From contig BSBM01001385.1 of NCBI GenBank assembly GCA_027924585.1, forward strand, positions 310,001 to 374,000: a DNA stretch of 64,000 bases, in the 5' to 3' direction. The notes beneath the pieces are model-generated. The model was not told the DNA's origin, ran no database searches, and saw only the letters and a program-made list of their open reading frames with translations. A program made the translations under genes and the position numbers. This DNA comes from Larix kaempferi. Its lineage: Eukaryota; Streptophyta; Pinopsida; Pinales; Pinaceae. This document shows, piece by piece, positions 48,266-56,848 of this stretch. Within the stretch, counting starts at the first letter, position 1, and each line of letters opens with the position of its first letter.

Positions 48266-49026
48266 GTGTAGTATCGTAGCAGTGTTCCGCTAGGAGTAGC
48301 CATTTAATCCATGTCCTCTGCTGACCTGATACATAGTTCCTCAAGTATCCCTCAATCCACTTGTCAACTATCTTTGTTTGTCTGTCGATCTGAGGATGAT
48401 AACTCGTGTTCATCACCAATTCTGTCCCAACCTACTTGAAAAGCTCCTGCCAAAATGCTCTGGTGAGCTTGCTGTCTCCATCACTGACAATGGTCTTAGG
48501 TAACCCGTGCAACCTGAATACCTCTGTGAAAAACAATCCGGGACCTGTGCGGCTGAATAGTCGGAAGGAATGGAAAAGAAGTGAGTGAACTTAGTCAACC
48601 TGTCCACCACTACGTAGAAATAGTCTCTACCCTGTACCTTGGGAAACCCTGTAATAAAGTCCATTGAAATGCTTTCCCATTTTTGCTAGGAATGGGTAAT
48701 GGTTCTAGTAGACCTGTTGGATGATTATGCTCTATCTTATTCTGTTGGCACAAACTGCATTCCCTCAACTGCTGCATTACATCATTCTTGAGGCCCTTTC
48801 ATGAGAACCTCTCTCTAATCTGCCTGCAGGTCTTAAGAAACCCCTGGTGTCCTGCTAAAGGTGAGTTATGAGAAGCTTGTAGAATCTTTTTCTTAAGTGC
48901 AGACTCGATGACTAAGTAGATTATGTTTTTATAGTATATAATGTCATCTATTACTCTATACCTATCATCTTGAACCTGTCCATCCAATATTTCGCAAGCA
49001 AACTTATCTTTGGAGTATTCGACCAA
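48266..49026 (-). pseudogene. Integrase zinc-binding and catalytic core, broken
   Basis: The frame 48799-49026 carries the N-terminal zinc-binding half (ASHNSPLAGHQGFLKTCRQI), with the CxxC half (ECSLCQQNK) continuing past an in-frame stop near 48800. The frame 48413-48664 holds the first catalytic-core block ([30 protein letters not shown]). The remaining core blocks (PQTDGQT region near 48375) occur only in other frames. At least two frameshifts and several stops. Confidence 0.75.
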
Positions 49027-49049
49027 AAGATGAGATCTCTAATCCGATG

Positions 49050-49844
49050 AAATGCTCATAAGAGATAAAGTGGCTAGTCGTCTAGAAAGTGCATCTGCTA
49101 CCACATTGTTTTTTCCCTTTATCTATTCAATCTCAAAGTCATAGTCTTGAATCTTACTCACTCATTTTTGTTGCCTCGTTCAATTCTTTCTGTCCCAGGA
49201 AGTACTTGAAGCTGTTGTGATCTGTCTTAATCTTGAATCTGCCACCCACTAAGTATTGCCTGAACTTTGTTAGTGCATGGAGAATGGCTAACATTTACTT
49301 GTCATATATTGAATAGTGGCGCTCATAGTCCTTGAGTTTTCTACTTTCGAATGCAATAGGGTGATTATTCTGCATCAATATTGCTCCTATACCCTCTCTT
49401 GAAGCATCACACCCTCTCCTGAAGCATCACATTCTAATATGAATGGCTGTGTAAAATCTGGTAGTGCTAGTACAAGGTATGAACTCATTACCTTTTTCAT
49501 TTCTTCAAATGTCCGTTGTGATCCCTCTGACCAACTGAATGCCCCTTTTTTAGTAAGATCTGTGAGTGGTGCTGTCATCTGTGAGAAACCGTTGACATAC
49601 CTCCTGTAGTAGGTGCAAAGGCCCAAAAATCCTTTCAACTTTGTCACATTTTTAGGTGTAGGCCAATCCAGTATGGCTCTAATCTTTTCCAAGTGTACCC
49701 GTACCCCATTTGCTCCTATCACGTGTCCCCAATACAACATCTCTTGCATACCGAACTCGCATTTGGACGTCTTGGCATATAGTGATTTTTATTTTAGGAT
49801 TCTGAGTACTTCATCAAGGTGCTTTAAATGATCTTCCCAAGTTC
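49050..49844 (-). pseudogene. RT thumb and RNase H of chromovirus, broken
   Basis: Resumes the reverse transcriptase right after the inserted LTR (TWEDHLKHLDEVLRILK, 49795-49838). Then come GHVIGANGVRVHLEKI, GFLGLCTYYRRYVNGFSQ and FILECDASGEG (start of RNase H). A 20-bp tandem duplication (49391-49410 / 49411-49430) shifts the frame immediately after the RNase H catalytic Asp block. Further RNase H motifs (HPIAFESRKL, TDHNSFKYFLGQ) follow in the shifted frame with stops. Confidence 0.8.
49391..49430. repeat. 20-bp tandem duplication breaking RNase H
   Basis: 'accctctc(t/c)tgaagcatcac' occurs twice in direct succession with one mismatch. It adds 20 bp and shifts the reading frame; neighbouring codons otherwise read as normal RNase H. 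Confidence 0.85.
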
Positions 49845-52506
49845 GACTGTGTTGTCCGTCGATCGCACACCTGCAGCGGAAATCTCTTGAAAGCTGTCTC
49901 CCTCGCTGGAAGCGGGGAGAGGTGTGGCCTTGGGGGCAAGCAATGAGCTAGGTACTGTCACCTAAATCCCAGCTCCTCTGTTTAGGCAAACTCCTAACAA
50001 ATCCAAGGGGGGTAGTCCCTAAAAAAGAATTTCACTAAGGCTCTTGTTTCTAAGTGTTAAAATGTGTGGTGATGCGGATGAGTGTTTTTTAGGAGTTTTA
50101 GTTGATGAAAAGACACAAGTTTATTTCAAATGAAACATAAGATAAAAAGCAATCCACGTTGCGAAACAGTATATAAAGACTTATGATAATTAAAAGCATC
50201 CACGGATAGATAAATTTAAAATGATTTAAAGGACCAGTGCCTTATCCAATGGAAAATGGAGTCAAAATAACTGAATGTAGTGCTGGGGGATGCTGAAAAA
50301 TAAGTCTCAAAGTAATTGTTCGTGAGATCGTTATGCAAATTATCTTGGTAACTTCAAAGTTTTAATGGTCTTGATTATTAGGGTTGTAACCAAGGATATC
50401 AAAAGAGTGTCCGGAAAGACATTCTAAGCAGCTCCTTTAAGAGACATGTCGGACCTGGGAATCACAGCGAGGCGCGCAATGCTAACCAACCACTGTGTTG
50501 CAGATTCGGCAATCCGGCGCCTCCCCTGAGAACTGCTTTGAATACTTTTTGAACAACGCCAGTTCGTTGGTTATGGGGTTGAAAGTTTTAATTAATTATC
50601 ACTTATGAGATTATCAAGTCCTTCACCTTTCTGAGTACTAGTCCAATCGTTTCCGGTTGGCAGAGCATACGGGTGTTGGACAAACGACCAAGATAAATTA
50701 ATTAAGGGGGAAGTGTGGATTGAAAAGTTTTATTTATTTAGAGCACTTGTTCAACTCTCCGACAGAGAGCGCTCTTGACTTAGTCTTAAGACCACAGTTC
50801 AAGAGACTTCCTACTTTAAAATGCCTAATGCAAGGGGAAAGTGCAAATCTATATGCTCTCCGACAGAGAGTGCTCTTGACTTGGATTTGGCCAAGTTCAA
50901 GAGGCTTTGTTCGTTTTATTGCAAGAAATGAAGCGATTGTGAAACTTAATAAAGTAAATGAAACTGAAAATGACTGAAAAAAATAAGGACAACCACAAAG
51001 AAAGATCTTGAAGATAACAGAAAACAAAATCTAGTGTTCTACCAAGCAGATTTATTCTAAAGTGGGATCAACTTCCAAACAAGGCTAATCGCTAGAACCG
51101 TCAGTCCTAGAAACCTTCCAGCTAGCTGGATGTCCACAAGATGCTAACGGGGGAACGAGTAGCTACCACAAAACTATGTGGCCTTTGGGACACAATCCCA
51201 AAGTTAGCTTACTCTGGTCAAAACTTGAAAGAGAGGCGACAAGATGAAAATAAAATATTGAACAGAAAATAAAGTCTAATCTACCCAAGAATCCCTTTCA
51301 GGTCAAAGACCGTACTCGGGAGAGCATGGGGGTAAGTAAATCGGAAAATAAAAAAAACAACTCTTCGGTAGAGAGCACTCTTGATCCACTATCAGTGAAA
51401 TTCAAAAGATTTCTACTTTAAACAGTTTATTGAAATGGAAACTAATCTAAGAGCATATCAGAGATCTAAGCTAGAAAATAAAACCAATCAAAGACACTTC
51501 AAGACTTCCCCAAATGGGGAAGTTGGGGGTGGGGGATTAAAGACCCCACAAATAAGAGATTTATTAAACAAGTACAATATTTAGGAATTTCAACCTTTTG
51601 ACGAAGCTTGAAAAAATGAAATGAAACAAGCCTTAATGGCTTTTTACAAAAGGAGAATGATTGGCACTTTGGTTCAAAATCTCAACAAGTTTGAGTCTTC
51701 TTGGTTTTGGTGCTTGATTTTGGGTTATGTTTCTTCTTGTCTTTTGCAATTAGCTTTGGCAACCTCTTCTTGCTTTTCACTTCTCTTTTGAATTTTGGTC
51801 CTCTTCAACACCTACAAGACAAAACATTCAAACTAGGCACCCATTAACTACTAGCTCAAAGTCAAAGATAGATCTTGAAACTATTTTGAACTTTTAACTT
51901 ATAAATGATGTCTAAGATGCAAGTCTAACTTGTAAATGAGATCTAAATGCAATGCAAAGTAAGATCTAATCTATATGCCATTCACTTTGATATGCAAAAT
52001 CTAGCTTTTGAGTAAGATCTAAAGTGAAACAAATAACTACTAGCTTTGAAACAATGAGTTAAAACTAAAACAATGAAATGCAAAAGTGAAAACAAGATCT
52101 AACCACTAACAAACCTTTGTAATTAAACTAACTAAGTCTTAGCAAAAACTCTTTATCGTTTTGTTGTTTTGTGACTTTTAGGGCAGAGATGAAGATGGGA
52201 TGAATGACAGTGATGCAAAGAGGGAGGATTGTCCAAAATAGGGGACAAAATGGACAGTCAACAGTGGAAAATGGACAGTCAAATGGATGGGCAAAAAGGG
52301 CAGCGTTGGAGGTGAGAAAGAGCACTGTTTTGTAGAGCAATTTGCAGCCAAGAACATGGACAACAAACAGTCCCAAAAGGAGGACAAGAGACAGTCAAAA
52401 AGTGGGAAAAATGGGCAGCCAACGAGGCATGGACAGTCCACTGTTTGGACAGTGGGCAGCCAAGAAAAAGGTGATGGTAGGCAGTCCAACAAATGGACAA
52501 AGTGCA

Positions 52507-52728
52507 TGCTATATCCGTGTCCGGATATACTCAGTGATTATTCAAGCGAATAATCCTCCAATGGAAAATAACTCCATTTGATAAAATAATAATATATAAT
52601 TGATAATGCATGATTAATAATTTACAACGAGGCTCGCTTTTATAGGCTTGAGCATGTATAGTGAAGGGTTACACCCTTTCACTTAATAATTAATAACTTT
52701 AATTAACATACATGTACTATTCATAGCA
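52507..52728 (-). repeat. 3' LTR of small element
   Basis: 222 bp. Near its left end TATATCCG-TGTC-CGGATATA is an 8-bp palindrome. Near the centre GTGAAGGGTTACACCCTTTCAC forms a hairpin, adjacent to CTTTTATAGG (TATAAAAG on the element strand). Confidence 0.85.
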
Positions 52729-52739
52729 TTGCCACTCTC

Positions 52740-53165
52740 TTAGAAAGGCTTTGTCCTCAAAGCCTTATAATTTTGTCTCATTGTTCTTTGCGATGTCATG
52801 GCTGATGAAACATGTCGATACGAACTGCTAATTGTAGAGCATAACTTCTGATACGTCGACGGATGAATCCATCCCAAATTGATTTGTTGTGGACTGATGG
52901 GATTCCCTACTGATGTGTCGTCAGGAGATTTGATCACATTAGTAGCATTATCTTTCGACATTTCCCACTTTTTCAAATATCGGTTTTTATGGTTGGGGTG
53001 TCGATAAGGAACTTTCACGATGTCATTTTCGTTTACGAATGTCGCCTTTAGAGCATTGATCTGAGTTGGAAGTTGTATTTTCGTCTCTTGAGGATTTAAG
53101 TTTTTGTCTAGAAGTTTCCCTTCAATGTCGTCCATAGATTGTTCTATCTTTCGGCTATTTTTCAA
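52740..53165 (-). pseudogene. C-terminal region of small-element protein
   Basis: 141-residue open frame. It starts Lys/Asp-rich, has VKVPYRHPNHKNRYLKKWEM at about residues 51-70, then INLGWIHPSTYQKLCST and a Ser/Thr/Met-rich tail (HVSSAMTSQRTMRQNYKA), and stops at 52740 after reading through the AGGA hairpin. The related plus-strand element shares PYRHPNH and a DFGWI segment. Not similar to any pol domain I know. The upstream part is in other frames with many stops, so this is the longest remaining piece, not necessarily a whole protein. Confidence 0.5.
52745..52766 (-). other. Pre-PPT hairpin of small element, AGGA loop
   Basis: AAGGCTTTG and CAAAGCCTT form a 9-bp perfect stem around TCCT (AGGA on the element strand), 17 bp from the LTR. 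Confidence 0.7.
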
Positions 53166-53169
53166 CTTC

Positions 53170-53900
53170 TTAATTTTTGTGACTAGTATCTTGTTATGAT
53201 TTCTTAGTCTAAAAATTTCTTCAGCATTGTTAGATAATGCTTTATTACTCTTCGCGATCTCTGACTTATGTGTCTTTTTAGAGTCGTCATTTTGTTGTTG
53301 AAGAACTTTTATCTGTTGTCGACACTGGCCGACCTCTGATTCTTGACTTTCTAATTTATGTCATACTGCATTAGTTCTTCATCTTTGTCGCTAACGATTT
53401 TGTTCAAGCGTATTATTTCTGCTTTGTAATTATTTATTTCCTTCTTTATATATTGATTTTTCAATCTCTGATTGAAATCACTTTCATCTTTTAATTCCTT
53501 GATTTGCGCACATAATTTTTCTATGTGATTTTTCTGGTTGGACATTATTTGTTCATTGAACCGTTCTTATATCTTATGTAGTTCAATCTTTACTTCTGAT
53601 TGTGTATTAATGTCTCGTAATTCTTCATTGTCTTTTCGATAGCGCTTTAACTTGGCTTCTAATTTCTCTATTTGTAGTCGCAACCCAGCTTCCATGGTAT
53701 TCGACTCTTTTTCAAGTTTGTCTTCCTTTGACTACTTTTTTTTGTCGATAATCGGTCTTCCTTTGATTTTGATTTTTCTGACGATAAATTGTCTTCGACT
53801 TTTTGATGATAGGGAGTCTTTGACTTCTTTAACTGGTCTTCCTTTGATTTTTTTTCTTGATTTTTATTCTTTTGCTCCTCTTTTTTTTTCCAAAAAATTA
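53170..53900 (-). pseudogene. Coiled-coil Gag-like region, decayed
   Basis: Minus-strand frames are Lys/Glu/Asn/Ile-rich with heptad-like stretches (64 residues at 53351-53545: IEKLCAQIKELKDESDFNQR) and an upstream very charged stretch in another frame. Several stops and shifts. Position between leader and PYRHPNH region matches the order in 34487-36961. I see no zinc knuckle. Confidence 0.45.
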
Positions 53901-54059
53901 AGTTATTACTATTATTAATAATAGTAATAATTAATATATATTATAACAATAACAATTAAATTTAATAATAATGTATTATTATTATTATTTTTAAAAAAAA
54001 AATTAAATATTATAATAATAATATTATAATATCTTTTTGTATTTTGGAAATGATTTAAT

Positions 54060-54707
54060 TTAGGGTTTGGTGGACATGGCAGCGGAGGTAGCGTATGGGA
54101 GGAAGAATGATGGCAGGGTTGAATGTGCAATGGGTTATGTAAATGCGTGGAGAGATGGGGCAGCACAGGCTGCGATGGAGAAGGTTGAAGGTGAGCACGG
54201 TGGTGTGGGAGGGAGAAATGATGCGGAAAGGGGAGACGACGTTGGGTGGAAAGGGTGTTGGGTGAGCCGAGGGAAAGGAGGGATGTGAGTGCGCAACAAG
54301 TGGAGAGGAGGCGGAATGATGGTGTGCGACAGAGGAGGATGGCGAGAAGAGAGACTATGTGGGAGGGAGGAGGAGACGAGATCTGGCGGCTGGTGGTGGA
54401 GTGAGAGATGTGGTGCGATGAGGAGAATGGATGAGAGAAGAGACGCTGAAACACGCGGAGGGAAATGGAAGCCTGTGGAAGAAGGGGGAGGATGAAAGCG
54501 AAAGGTAAACGTGGTGTGGGGTCATATGGTGTGCAGGCTGCGCAGGTGTATGGAAGGATGGAAGAAACGCAGAGTCTATGCAACGTGGATGGAAAGAGTA
54601 TGCAGGCTGCCGGAGGGAAAGGATTTGGACGAGAGAGGGAAGAAGGATGAGTGACTGCGAATGAAAGAAATGAGGGCGTAGGTGGGAGGAGAATGGACCT
54701 GATAAGC
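54060..54707 (-). other. Pyrimidine-rich leader of small element
   Basis: About 650 bp, strongly C/T-rich on the minus strand (G/A-rich on plus). The 266-residue Pro/Ser/Leu frame 53915-54715 and opposite-strand frames are open because of this composition. The nested element has an equivalent leader at about 55880-56345, so a pyrimidine-rich leader appears to be a family trait. Confidence 0.5.
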
Positions 54708-54742
54708 AGTGGCAATGGATGTTTTTTTTTTTGTTTTTTTTT

Positions 54743-54903
54743 ATGATAAAAATAATATTATATTGATAGATGATGAATATAAAATTACAATAAGATGGCC
54801 TTTATAGGGCTTGAGGAAGCATAGTGAAGGGTTACGCCCTTTCACGAGTAACCTAATAAACTATTAATTTATAATTAATAATATTAATTAAATATTCACG
54901 GCA
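54743..54903 (-). repeat. Truncated 3' LTR of nested copy
   Basis: On the minus strand it starts TGCCGTGAATATT after a polypurine tract (CCTAAGTGGAAGGCAA), includes the GTGAAAGGGCGTAACCC hairpin and TATAAAGG, and ends at TTTTTATCAT followed by poly(A). It lacks the distal part present in the 222-bp LTRs. Confidence 0.65.
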
Positions 54904-54920
54904 TTGCCTTCCACTTAGGA

Positions 54921-54940
54921 AAGCTTTGTCCTCAAAGCTT
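54921..54940 (-). other. Pre-PPT hairpin of nested copy, AGGA loop
   Basis: AAGCTTTG and CAAAGCTT, an 8-bp perfect stem around TCCT (AGGA on the element strand). The stop codon of the 54932-55519 frame lies inside it. Confidence 0.7.
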
Positions 54941-55712
54941 GAGTATTTTCCTAATGTCGTCTTTTATTCTGGCTCTATGTCGCACTGATGACTTGAGAGG
55001 TGCGATTTTGATTACGACCATTGCTTCCTTTTGTTTCTTTTGCTTCAGAATCTGTATTAAATCTATATTTGGTGAAGTTTCGTTTATGTTTTTACCACTT
55101 GCTTGGTTGTTACTTTTAACTATTTTTGGTCTTGATTGAACAGACTCAATCAACTTTCCCATGATAACTATTTTCATGTTGTTATTCCAATTAACCTTAT
55201 AGATGTTCTTATTGATGTTCTTTATAACGGTCCTTATGATGACATCTTCTCTTCGTGTGTTTATGGTTGTGACATTCGTGTTGACGTATTGATCTTCATT
55301 ACTGCCCTTTTCTTTAGTCTTGGTCAAAAGTTCCTTTGTATTTTCTTCCTTTGTGCATACAGCTTCCATCTGATACTTAACTACATAATTGGCTTGCTTC
55401 TTGCTGCAATTTTGATCAAGATCCATACTCTCTTCTTGGTTGACATAATAGTTTTTTGTATCTTCCTCTATCATTTTTATGTTCTTTAACTGGTTTTTCT
55501 TCTGGGCTTTGAATATCATATTTAGACTTAGTTTCGGAGTCCTTGTCTTCAGAGGCCTTCGGGTTGCTTTGTTGGCTTATTTTATTGAAGGTGTCGTCAA
55601 TAGCTTTTTGAGCAACTTTTACAACTGATTGTTCCATCCGATCAAACATTTCGTCCATTTTCCTATGAAATTGATTGGAGATCTGATCCAATTCTTCCCA
55701 CATTGACTTCAT
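54932..55712 (-). pseudogene. Gag-like protein of nested copy, one frameshift
   Basis: The first frame (55416-55712, 98 residues) starts MKSMWEELDQISNQFHRKMD and is an amphipathic helix/coiled coil after a clear leader. It overlaps the second frame (54932-55519, 195 residues), which is Lys/Asn/Ile-rich and ends ARIKDDIRKILKL. One frameshift around 55420-55520 separates them. No zinc finger, protease or pol motif seen. This is the best-preserved protein of the small-element family in the window. Probably structural; function unproven. Confidence 0.5.
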
Positions 55713-56403
55713 GGCTAATTGTAAAAGTTTTCAAGAGAGAATCAATAATAGATCAATAATAGATGATAATAATTATTATTATTTTAAGAATAATAATATT
55801 ATTATACACATATATAGTTTTCAATATTTTTTTTAAATATAATAATAATTATAATTATTAATAAAAATTATTATAATATTTTTTGAAATCCGGTGGAGGG
55901 AATTAGGGTTTCAAACCCTATCGTGAGGAGGGAGTATGTGGATGAAGAATGACGTGGAAGATATGGAGGGGTGATGGGAATGGATGAGGGCGAATGGAAG
56001 GAGATGGAGGCGTTGAGGCGAACGATGGGAATGGATGAGGGCGAATGGAAGGAGATGGAGGCGATGGAAGAGGTGAACGGGAGAAGGGCGCAGCGGCACG
56101 GAATAGCACGGGGCATGTGCAGGTAGTCGTGGAGCGGGTCGGCGGTGGTGGGCATGGAAGCTGGGGGTTACGCGGGGGAGGGATGCGCGGGGGGGGTGGC
56201 AGCTGTGGGAGATGTGAGCTGCGGAGGGGAGCGCGGCAGGAAGCTGTGGAGTGGACGGAGATTGGGAGTGAGAGCAATTGGCGCATGAGCAGAAGGTTGG
56301 TGAATACGGTGGAAAATGAGTCCTGCTGTAGAGCAACAACCAAATGGATGAATTCCGAGTAGCAACCGTATCCGGTTGGACTTGAAGGGAGAGCCGAAAC
56401 CGA

Positions 56404-56415
56404 GCTCTGATACCA
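56404..56415 (-). other. Primer-binding site of nested copy
   Basis: GCTCTGATACCA on plus, i.e. TGGTATCAGAGC on the element strand, next to the short R/U5-like stretch. Confidence 0.75.
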
Positions 56416-56613
56416 AATTCTACAACCGTATCCAGCTAGAAGTTATGAAGCGTATCTGCTGTCCATGATTGATGATAAAAAATTTCTAAGAGAGTGGCAA
56501 TGGATGTTTTTTTTTTCTCAGAAAATCTGAATTTAATGGCAAAAGGCCTAGTTCGAAGAAGCTCCGACGAGTATTGGCCAAAAACCAAGTATCCACAAAA
56601 TGCCGAGAAAATG

Positions 56614-56625
56614 GCTCTGATACCA
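56614..56625 (-). other. Primer-binding site of outer small element
   Basis: GCTCTGATACCA on plus, one base from the LTR start at 56627. Complementary to the initiator Met-tRNA 3' end. Confidence 0.85.
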
Positions 56626-56626
56626 A

Positions 56627-56848
56627 TGCTATATCCGTGTCCGGATATACTCAGTGATTATTCAAGCGAATAATCCTCCAATGGAAAATAACTCCATTTG
56701 ATAAAATAATAATATATAATTGATAATGCATGATTAATAATTTACAATGAGGCTCGCTTTTATAGGCTTGAGCATGTATAGTGAAGGGTTACACCCTTTC
56801 ACTTAATAATTAATAACTTTAATTAACATACATATAATATTCATAGCA
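56627..56848 (-). repeat. 5' LTR of small element
   Basis: 222 bp, differs from 52507-52728 at only a few positions (for example TACAATGAGG against TACAACGAGG, CATATAATATT against CATGTACTATT). Confidence 0.85.

Larger units (their letters stand above)
54722..56492 (-). mobile_element. LINE-mobilised copy of a related LTR-element transcript
   Basis: Flanked by the long direct repeat AGTGGCAATGGATG plus T-run (54708-54721 and 56493-56506). On the minus strand it starts inside an LTR, a short R/U5-like stretch (56416-56492), then a TGGTATCAGAGC primer site (56404-56415), a pyrimidine-rich leader, a coding region and the AGGA hairpin. It ends in a truncated LTR (54743-54903) that stops at TTTTTATCAT and passes directly into about 20 A. 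Partial LTRs at both ends, a poly(A) tail and a long TSD are the hallmarks of an mRNA copied by LINE target-primed reverse transcription, not normal integration. Confidence 0.65.
52507..56848 (-). mobile_element. Small LTR retroelement with nested insertion (minus strand)
   Basis: 222-bp LTRs at 52507-52728 and 56627-56848, ends TGCTAT...ATAGCA, only a few differences between them, flanked by GTGCA at 52502-52506 and 56849-56853. This is a young, structurally complete element. An initiator-Met primer site is at 56614-56625. Order on the minus strand: primer site, pyrimidine-rich leader (split by the insertion 54722-56492), Lys/Glu-rich coiled-coil protein with frame breaks, PYRHPNH-containing C terminus, AGGA hairpin, polypurine tract AGAGAGTGGCAA, LTR. 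No reverse transcriptase or integrase. Same family type as 34487-36961. Confidence 0.85.

Noticed and set aside
53915-54715. 266-residue Pro/Ser/Leu-rich open frame, the longest in the window
   Set aside because: Lies in a pyrimidine-biased leader where several frames on both strands are open at once; no domain, and the equivalent leader of the nested copy does not keep the same protein.
55871-56416. Three overlapping long frames on the minus strand plus one on the plus strand
   Set aside because: Simultaneous openness in all frames is due to C/G-rich low complexity without stop codons.
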